Of a stretch of 64,000 nt of DNA, positions 56,400-64,000 are shown one piece after another (positions within the stretch are counted from its first letter, which is position 1; each line of letters opens with the position of its first letter). The stretch comes from Petaurus breviceps papuanus (Eukaryota; Chordata; Mammalia; Diprotodontia; Petauridae): assembly GCA_028583685.1 (NCBI GenBank), contig JAMXIF010001253.1:74149461-74213460 (forward strand). Reading direction: 5' to 3'. The translations under genes were made by a program, and so were the position numbers. Below the pieces are notes generated by a model. The model worked only from the letters and a program-made list of their open reading frames with translations, was not told the origin of the DNA and did no database searches.

Positions 56400-57425
56400 T
56401 CTTGTTTCTTGTATCTGAATGTCAATTTTCTATTCAACTCTGTTTTTTTTTTTTAATCAAGAATGCTTGAAAGTCCTCTATTCCACTGACTGACCATATT
56501 TTCCCTTGAAACATGATACTGAGTTTTGCTGGGTAGGTGATTCTTGGTTTTAATCCCAGCTCCTTTGCCCTCCAGAATATCATGTTCCAAGCCCTTCAAT
56601 CCCTCAGTGTAGAAGCTGTCAGATCCTGGGTTATCCTGATTGTGTTTCCACAATATTAAAATTATTTCTTCCTGGATACTTGTAATATTCTCTCCTTGAT
56701 CTGGGAATTTTGGAAGCTGGCTATAATATTCCTAGGAGTTTTCTTTTTGGGATCCTTTTCAGGAGGTGATCCCTTTCAACCTCTACTCTACCCTCTGGTT
56801 ATAATATATCAGGGCAGTTTTCCTTGAGAATTTCTTGGAGGATGATTTCTAGGTTCTTTCTTTGATCATGGCTTTCAGGTAGTCCAATAATTTTTAAATT
56901 ATCTCTCCTGGATCTATTTTTCAGGTCAGTGGTTTTTCCAATGAGATATTTCACATTGCCTTCTATTCTTTCATTTGTTTGGATCTGTTTAACAGCATCT
57001 TGATTTCTCATAAAGTCATTAGCTTCCATTTGCTCCAATCTAATTTTGAAGCAATGATTCTCCTCATTGAGCTTTTGAGATTCTTTTTCCATCCGGCAAA
57101 TTCGGCCTTTAAAGGCATTCTTCTCATTGCCTTTTTCAGCCTCTTTTGCCATTTGAGTTAGTCTATTTTTTAAGGTGTTATTTTCCACATTCAGGCTTTC
57201 GGCTCTCATTTCGTAATTTTCTTGCATCTTTCTCATTTTTCTTCCACTTCTCTTATCTGCTTCTATGGTCTGTAACTAGCTCATATTTTCCTTTGGAGCT
57301 TTTGGTGCAGGCATGCTGACTTCATTGTCTTCCTCCTGTTCCATGTTTTGATCCATTTTGTCCCCAAAATAGGAGTCTAATGTTGGATTTTTCTGTTTGC
57401 TTTGCTTCCTTTGCCTGGTCACGTT
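56400..57425 (-). pseudogene. HAL1/L1 ORF1 (copy B), frame-broken
   Basis: TRQRKQSKQKNPTLDSYFGD at the N-terminus (the start codon of copy A is GTG here). The coiled coil with MAKEAEKGNEKNAFKGRICR and LRL-type heptads and the RRM start LIGKTTDLKNRSRRDNLKII, IGLPESHDQRKNLEII are continuous over 57,236-56,799. Part of the C-terminal domain follows in another frame (56,653-56,453). Frame breaks near 57,240-57,290 and in the RRM prevent a full product. Confidence 0.88.
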
Positions 57426-57469
57426 GCCATTCAAATATTTGATTTTTCGGCTTTTTGCCACAGTAGGAC

Positions 57470-58136
57470 TCTGCTACCACCCAGGGGAGCTTTCATCCCA
57501 AACATTTGGGTTTTCTCAGCTGCTGGAGGTATTAGTTGTGTACCCTCTCTGAAGCCTCCACATGCTCTGGCAAGCTAGACACACCCCAGGACCTCCACCC
57601 TAGACCGCAATCCCGATCCAAGAAGTTGTTAAAGCAAGAGTGATTACCCCTCAGACTGGTGCTTGGTCCCCCTGCACTCTGCAGGCCAGAAGCTGAAGCT
57701 GCCACATCTGCAGTGGCTGTGCTGTTGCCCTCAATGACTTCTTGCCCCGGGGGCAAAAGCTGATGCACTCCCACTTATTGGGTCCCAAAGTCCAGACTGT
57801 ACTGACCTCTCACTTTGTCCTTAGCATCTATGTGTTGATAATTCTGGAAATGGTCACAGCTTCTGGTGATCTGGAGTCCCTCCTGCCAATGCTTGGTCAG
57901 GCCCGCCCTGGGGCTAAAACCTCAGCTTGGGGCTGGGCTCAGCTCCCAGAGCGATACACTGTGAATTCCTGCCAGCCTGCCAGGCTGTCCTCAGTGGGAG
58001 GTTAGCTTCTCTGTGTCATTTTGTGGGTTCTGTAGCTCCAGAGTTTGTTCAGAGTCCCCTTTTACATGGATTGGGGAAGGTGGAAGCTGGAGCTGAGTGG
58101 AGGTTCTGTTTCTACTCTGCCATCTTGACTCCACCC
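57470..58136 (-). promoter_or_regulatory. HAL1 copy B 5' UTR
   Basis: GC-rich block alignable with 16,725-17,429. By family analogy it is the internal Pol II promoter region; no activity is claimed. Confidence 0.7.
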
Positions 58137-58152
58137 CTATCTATCCTGTTCT

Positions 58153-58685
58153 ATCACAAAGGTAAGGAAGAATCTAAATTGATCTCCTTATAAACTATGA
58201 ATCACTAATTCTAATGTAGATATACACATTTATAGTAACTAATCATCTCATTATTAATATTAATATTTGGGAGGAAGTGTGGGAAGATATAGAAATTTAT
58301 AATCAAATTTCAACTAGTCCTTCACTGCTACACAATTCTTTTATTCCTTCATGATTTCCTTTCTATTATTCTCCACACTGCAGCAGTTTTAAATTTTCTT
58401 CCTTCTCTCCCAAAGTTCCTATGACTCTTTTTTCCCTTTTCAGTAGACTTCATTTCCTACTTTAGTGAGAAAATGAGACCATCTACCATGACCTCCATTT
58501 TCTTTTTTAATCTTCACTTCAAATTTATATAGGTAGTTCCAATTGCTTTCCCAAACTCCAGTTCTTCATCCTCAACTTCCTGCTGGACATCTCCATATGG
58601 AGTTTTACTGGTATTTCAAACTCAACAGATCAGTAACAGAATCCATTCTTTTCTGCCACTAAACTTTCTCTTTTAGTCATTCAAC
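58153..58685. other. Unassigned sequence
   Basis: 58,330-58,680 has an L2-like flavour (ctcacttcaaatttatatag, ctggacatctccatatggag) but I could not place it firmly. Confidence 0.4.
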
Positions 58686-58689
58686 AAGC

Positions 58690-59935
58690 ACTTTGCTAAA
58701 CCCTGAGGAAACAAAGAGAGGGAATAGCAGTCCTTGTTTTAAAGGAGCATACAGTTAATTTGGAAGAGAACATATAAATAACTAAATATATCTTATACAT
58801 TGAGGACAGATAATAATAAGTGATGATGATGATTATAGCATTTATATAGTGCCTTAGGATTAGGGAAAAGTCTAAGAAAAGGCTCCTGCAAAAGATGTGA
58901 TTTGAGATGAGACAAAGGAAACTAGGAAAATTGAGGCAGAGGTGAAGAAGGAGGGCATTCCAGGAATGGAGGATAGCCTTTTCAAAGGACAGAGATTTTC
59001 AAATGGGATATTGTATGTAAAGAGTTTCGAGTAGGGCAGTGTAGTTGTATCATAGAGTATATGGAGAAGGTAAAAAGTCAGAACATTAGAAAGGTAGAGA
59101 TGTGCCAGTTTATAATAAAAAATCATATGCCAAGTAGAGAATTTTATATTTGATCCTAGAGTTTCTAGGGAGCCACTGAGGTTTACTGAGTATTGAGTAT
59201 GAAGTTTAGTTCTAAGTTTTTGACCCTGGCAGCTGAGTAGCGGATGGATTAGAATGGGAAGGGACTTGAGGCAGGTGGTCCAATAAGAAGGTTATTAGAA
59301 TGTTCCAGGGAAGAAGTGATGAGAGTCTGAACTAGGGTGAGAGCTGTGTGAGTCAGGAGAAAGGAGGATATATAAAAGATTTGGAAAGGTTGAAATGACA
59401 GGATTTGTAAATATGTAGAGTACCTGAGAGTCAGGGTTTGAGGCTGATACCAAGGCTGCAATCCTGAGCGACTAGGACAGTGATTATGCCCTTGATAATA
59501 ATGGAAAAGTTGGGAAGAGGAAAAAGTTTGGAGAGAGGAAAATAAGAACTTATTCTTTGGACATGCTGAGTTTGAGATTCCTCTGGGACATTTAGTTTGA
59601 GGCATCCAAAAAGAAGTCGATTGTTTGAGATTAGAACTCAGGGTAGAGACTAAAGATGGATTTACAGATCAGGAAATCATTTGCATATAGATATGATAAC
59701 TCAATCCATTAAGATCACTAAGTGACATGGTATAGAGTATAAAGAGAAGAAGGCTTGAGACAGAGCTTTGGGGGACACCCATTTTAGTAAGTAAGACATG
59801 GATGAAGAACCAGCAAAGGAAATTAAGAAGGAATAATAAGACAGATACATAGAGAACTTGGAAAGAATTGTTTTGTGGAGGGCAACTAGCTTTGTAACCC
59901 ATGGCTTTGGCAATGGATCAGAGGGGTTTAGAGGG
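58690..59935 (-). repeat. L2 fragment with RT motif remnant
   Basis: Antisense L2. The 3' end (gctaaaccctgaggaaacaa) at left; an ORF2 C-terminal region at 59,249-59,605; and an upstream block at 59,669-59,902 reading GVPQSSVSSLLLFILYTMSL. This corresponds to the L2/CR1 RT motif GVPQGSVLGPLLFxLYT; the two Gly/Pro replacements and frame breaks show that it is dead. Confidence 0.85.
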
Positions 59936-60009
59936 TTGGCATCAGAATCAATGAAAAATGTGACTGTATTGTGGCTTGACTTCCCTGTATCTCACTTCCC
60001 TTTATGTCA

Positions 60010-60440
60010 TAGCTGAGGAATTACTAAATCTTATTGATTCTACTTTCACTACAACTATCATATCTACTCTATATTCTCAAATAACATGGCCATTATCCAA
60101 CTCCAAGCCCTCATTACCTCTTCCTGGGTCCTTACAATAGTCCATTAGATGGTTTTCCTGCCTCTTGTCTCTTCTCCCTACCCCAATCAGTGCCAAAGTA
60201 ATCTATAGAAGGCACAGATCTGTACATGTCATTTTCCTCTTCCCTGTTAGCTCTAAAATAAAATGTGGGTGTATCAACCTGGAATTTAAAGTCATCCATC
60301 ATCTGACTCAAACCTGTGCTTCCAACCTTACTTCAAATACTGGCACTCATACACTGTGTTTTTAATGAAGTGGTTCCTCAGACAAATGACCTTTCATCTC
60401 CTGGCTCTCTTTGCACAGACTGTCATACATGCCTAGGATA
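60010..60440 (+). repeat. L2 ORF2/3' region, plus strand
   Basis: gccaaagtaatctatagaag, aaagtcatccatcatctgac and ggctctctttgcacagactg follow the L2 ORF2 end in order. It points away from the minus-strand L2 next to it. Confidence 0.75.
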
Positions 60441-60496
60441 CATTCACTTCTCTTAGAATCCTTAGCTATCTCTAAGAATCCTCTCAGGGTAATAAT

Positions 60497-60546
60497 CATG
60501 ACAATGACGATGACGACAATGTTGATGATGATGATGATGATGATGA
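60497..60546. repeat. (GAT)n microsatellite
   Basis: Decayed GAC/GAT units, then about seven pure GAT units. Confidence 0.9.
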
Positions 60547-60796
60547 TATAATATACATAGATTACAGTTCGCTGGAATTACAGTTCCCTGCAAAAGAGTC
60601 ACAAGTGGAAACTAAACCCAGGATTGTGGCCTTGCTTACAAAATGAGACAACAAGCCACAGATTCTCTGACACATGAACATAGTCCACAAAAGATTTTTG
60701 AACAATAGAACACTAAAGAACTTGGTGACAAATGCAAGACTTCTGATTTCCTTTGTTGCCTATGTATTCTTCTAGGGTGAAATAGAGATGGGTGGG

Positions 60797-61321
60797 TGTA
60801 ATGGGAAGGGGAATTTCAAGTTCTTCCCTGGCCCTTAATAGACCCTAGGGGGGGGAGTTTGAATCTCCCCTGCTGTGAAAATAAAATCTTCCCCCTGATA
60901 GGCTGAATGTAGTCACATGGAGGCTGTGGTGGGAGAAGTTTGCTGAGGAGAAGCAGAGCCCACAGAGAGGCTTACAGAGAGCTAGCCAGACAGCTGGAGA
61001 CAGTTGGGGACAGTTGGGACAGAGGAGTATAGGCAAGGAAATAGAGAGTTTTGTGAGTAAATATTGATCTATATTGGTCTGTGGAAAGGCTAAAGGATGT
61101 TGTGGCTCTCAACATTATTATGGCTTCTAAATACCTTTGGTACTATGGTGGAATTGGCTTATTGGTTTTGGGATTCAGTTTTCTGGTGTCAAAATAAAAT
61201 CCTTCAGCTTTATCCTTTATCTGGAAAGTCTGGTATATTTTGTGATCAAACTTAATATGATCGTTATAGTCATGGTCTTTATTGTGAACATGGGTGCTAT
61301 AAATATTGCACTGGCGCTACA
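60797..61321 (+). mobile_element. Solo LTR, family A (copy 3)
   Basis: A fossil solo LTR of 525 bp with TG...CA ends (tgtaatgggaaggggaattt ... ctggcgctaca), and an AATAAA-type signal near 61,191. Flanking hexamers ggtggg and gtaggg are only a partial match. No internal region. Sister copies lie at 19,527 and 35,916, both on the other strand. Confidence 0.82.
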
Positions 61322-61329
61322 GTAGGGTG

Positions 61330-63570
61330 GGGTGGATTGTAGGAATATTTAGAAGGTCATGAGCTTAACATAGGTATTTTTTGTCCTAATTTTCCCATAA
61401 AATGTGGACAGAGTAGCATCTCTGCCATTATTTACCCCAGGCATGAGGGAAAAAAAATAGATCATTTACATCCATTCTAATACACCTTTTTATTTTTTTC
61501 CTGATTTTTTTTTTCAGTCCTAACATATGCCATTGACTTATGGCACTGAGTCAGTGGTCTTAAACTTGAAACTTTAGGCTGGGATTAAAAGCTCCGCATT
61601 TTGTCTTCTTTCTTTACACAACTCAACTTAAAAAGCAACTGAATTTCTGATCTCCCAAAAGTAGCCCTCTTCCATGGAGGCTCAAATGCAGCCAAACTGT
61701 AATCACTTTGTACCACAATGCTGGATATCTCTTTCCTTCACTGGGCTCATTTCATCCAGCAAGGGGGAAAAAAAAACAAAACCCTAAGCATTAAAGGCAA
61801 ATGTTACATTCCAGGCCTTTTTCTTCTTCCTTCTTTTTTTTTAAACCCCATGTTGTTTATGGGCAAGATTAAGATTCTTGGCTCTTGAGTAAAGACCTCT
61901 CACATTTATTTATTTTAGGAACATGTGCACTGCATTTGTTTCCTAGGATGCAAATGGCTTGGGCATGTGGTGACTTAAACTCTTTGCACCAAGGGAATTT
62001 AGTAAGACTCAGATCCCTTGGCATTGTATTTTTGTAGCATCATGGGAAGGAACAGAGTAATTAATGTCTCTATCTTTTTATTTGTTTTGTTTGTTTCGAA
62101 CCTTATCTTTGGGCAGCTTTTCCTGGTTCTTTCTGAAATGTTGCTCCAGCTGACACACTTCTTGAAAATGGTGTTTTACAAGGGAAAAATAGCAAATGCC
62201 AAGATAGTATCTTTGTAACGGATTGAGTATTGACACGTCATAGGTAGTGTTGGCATTTTATTCAATGAGGATGAGCCTTTTGGCCTATATTTGGAATTTT
62301 GAAATTATAGAGAATGGAGTTTTGGGAATATTCTCTCTTTCCTGATTGCTTCCTCAACAGACACAGTTGAGACCTCAGAATATACTCTCAGGCATGAATA
62401 TTCAGCCCAGACTAAGGTCTGTTATCTCTGGTAATTGCCAACCCTTGGCATCCAGGCTGTCTCAAGAATCAGCTCTGAATCCCTGAAGCTCCATAGAGAG
62501 CAAGACAAGAACCAGACTTATTCTTTGAAAAAAAGGGAAAAGAAAGCCTGGCCCCCATGTGCTTCAGGATAAAGGTCCATGTTACAATTATTCCAAAAGG
62601 TGCTTCCATAGAAATTTATGTCAGATAGAGTTCTTCACTACTGCCAATAGTTTGTGGTGAAGGGGGGGGGGAGGTGTCAGTATTTTTTCTGAACAAAAGG
62701 GTATCTCATTCTGCTACATATACTTGTCATGGCCTCATCACCACTTTTTCCTTGCTATAGGCACAGGATGTGGCCCCCAGTGGGCAGCATTAGAGGCTGT
62801 TCCTCAGTCTCTCAGCTGATCTGGCCTACTGGTCTCTCCTACGACTGCCTGGAGGACAGCAAGAGACAGAACAGCTGTCATTGTCAGCAGCAACATAAAA
62901 TAAGTGTTTCTAGAAGTTTTCTTTTCAGGGCTGTTTTGTATAACATTAAAACACACACACACACAAATCACTGCTTGCATTGGTATAGAACTATTTACTT
63001 TTTAAAATACTTTGACAGTACTAGCAAGTAGACATTAAAGGTTATTTCACTTCCTTTGAAAGCCAGCTGCCAACCTCAATTTTTTAAAGATCAGACATAA
63101 GTGTTGGGCCATAAGAAAGACACAGTGTTTGTGATATCCTCATGTTCCATCACCCAGAATGAAGATCTAAAAACAAAAAAGAGACTTTGCCAAGCTGGTT
63201 GCAAGTAGAGAAGGAGATATGACCAATAGATATTTCTTCTAAACTTATCCACCTAATTAAGATGGAAGTCCTTTAAATAAGAACTAGAGAGTTCTTATCC
63301 ACTGTATTTTTTATGATTTTGCTCATGAGTATTGAATCCAAATTTTAGGTGCTTCATGTGTATTCTATTTTTCAGGTACTTCCCTTTTGGAAGTAGAATG
63401 TGAGTGGGGGTAGAAAAGGCAGGATGCTTATTTACAGGTGAATCCCTGTGCAGATTCAGTGCTCTGTGCATATTAGAGTAGTACTGTGAGATATAGGTAG
63501 CTATCTTCCCACACCGTCACCATAAATTCATTAAGCTGAATTAAAGAAAAAAAATGTAATGTATTTAATA
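61330..63570. other. Repeat-poor stretch, no gene found
   Basis: The longest part of the window (2.2 kb) without a recognised transposable element; it holds only a G-run (62,661-62,672), T-runs and a (CA)n at 62,950-62,965. Frames at 62,018-62,218 and 62,729-63,031 have no domain I know and lack convincing exon context. Balanced composition makes it a candidate for host regulatory or exonic sequence. Confidence 0.45.
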
Positions 63571-63582
63571 GTATATTATAGG

Positions 63583-63810
63583 CAACTAGGGTCACAATGG
63601 ATAGAATTCTGGACTTGGAGACAGGAAGACCTGAGTTCACATCTAGCCTCAGATACTAACTAGCTTGTTTGGCCAAATCATTTAATCTCCATCTGCCTCA
63701 GTTTCTTTATCTGTAAAATGGAAATAAAGCTTCCCTATTGAGAAATATTTCTAAAGTATTTAAAGTTGGGAATTAATAAAGGTGGGAATTCAATAAATGT
63801 TAAATGTCTA
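63583..63810 (+). repeat. CORE-type SINE
   Basis: gcaactagggtcacaatgga, ttggagacaggaagacctga, tcacatctagcctcagatac, ctttatctgtaaaatggaaa and the tail aataaatgttaaatg. Confidence 0.8.
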
Positions 63811-63894
63811 CTACTGTCTGCCAGGCCCTGTGTTAAGTGGTAGGTATTAACTATTAATGATAGGAATAAAGACTAGACCTATGACTTTATTGGC

Positions 63895-64000
63895 ATAAGA
63901 AGCTCCCAAATGAGGGAATTCCCTCAATCAATATAAGTTGGCACCTTCTTTATGATTAAAATCTTAGAGAGCTGTCCAGAGCACTAAAAGGTTAAGTGAT
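63895..64000 (-). repeat. CORE-type SINE, cut by window end
   Basis: gggaattccctcaatcaata, gcactaaaaggttaagtgat; same family as 3,890 and 5,590. Confidence 0.65.

Larger units (their letters stand above)
55297..58136 (-). mobile_element. HAL1-type (ORF2-less L1) retroposon, copy B
   Basis: A 2.84-kb insertion with exact 16-bp target duplications, ctatctatcctgttct, at 55,281-55,296 and 58,137-58,152. In element order: the 5' end (GGGTGGAGTCAAGATGGCAG), a GC-rich 5' UTR, ORF1 (about 57,425-56,400), the pyrimidine-rich spacer, then an L1-like 3' UTR (55,297 to about 55,590) with an AATAAA signal (TTTATT on plus at 55,312-55,317) some 15 bases before the end. ORF2 is absent. Copy A lacks the last 300 bp. 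Confidence 0.9.

Overview
The window reads as non-coding nuclear DNA of a marsupial. It is AT-rich, and no host exon, rRNA or tRNA gene could be supported. Almost everything recognisable is a transposable-element fossil or a simple repeat. The marsupial call rests on the repeat mix: tRNA/CORE SINEs carrying a BovB/RTE-like 3' tail (device-like tail reading close to AGAGTCGGACATGACTGAAA), many MIR/CORE-type SINEs, L2 and CR1/RTE LINE remnants, L1s with a long pyrimidine-rich spacer between ORF1 and ORF2, and ORF2-less L1 derivatives (HAL1 type). I cannot tell the species. Family names are given from memory of the consensus families and should be read as family-level calls.

Layout. 0-6.5 kb: old SINEs, an RTE LINE fragment split by a SINE, a CR1-like LINE fragment, AT microsatellites and a small pogo/Tigger-like MITE. 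6.5-11.0 kb: an L1 on the minus strand with both ends and a target-site duplication, but internally deleted and carrying two later L1 pieces. 11-14.5 kb: purine-rich repeat and SINEs. 14.5-23.2 kb: the most layered part, a long minus-strand L1 invaded by an ORF2-less L1 (copy A), two different solo LTRs and three SINEs. 23-32.6 kb: a tetranucleotide array, CORE-SINEs (one inside another), an internally deleted Tigger1-like DNA transposon with TA duplications, and repeat-poor stretches. 32.6-37.4 kb: tail-to-tail L1 ends, a 55-bp inverted duplication with its partner 1.5 kb away, a head-to-tail SINE trimer inside an L2, and a plus-strand L1 split by a solo LTR. 37.4-55.2 kb: mariner-like MITE end, several L2 fragments, hAT-like MITE pairs, SINEs and unassigned sequence. 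55.3-58.1 kb: a second ORF2-less L1 (copy B) with perfect 16-bp target duplications. 58.2-64 kb: two L2 pieces on opposite strands, a third copy of the LTR, a repeat-poor stretch and end SINEs.

Nothing here behaves as a gene system. The interest lies in the stratigraphy: several insertions can be dated relative to each other from nested target duplications, and the two HAL1-type copies show that an ORF1-only L1 derivative was mobilised with clean ends. There are two 10-N assembly gaps (30,725-30,734 and 40,840-40,849).
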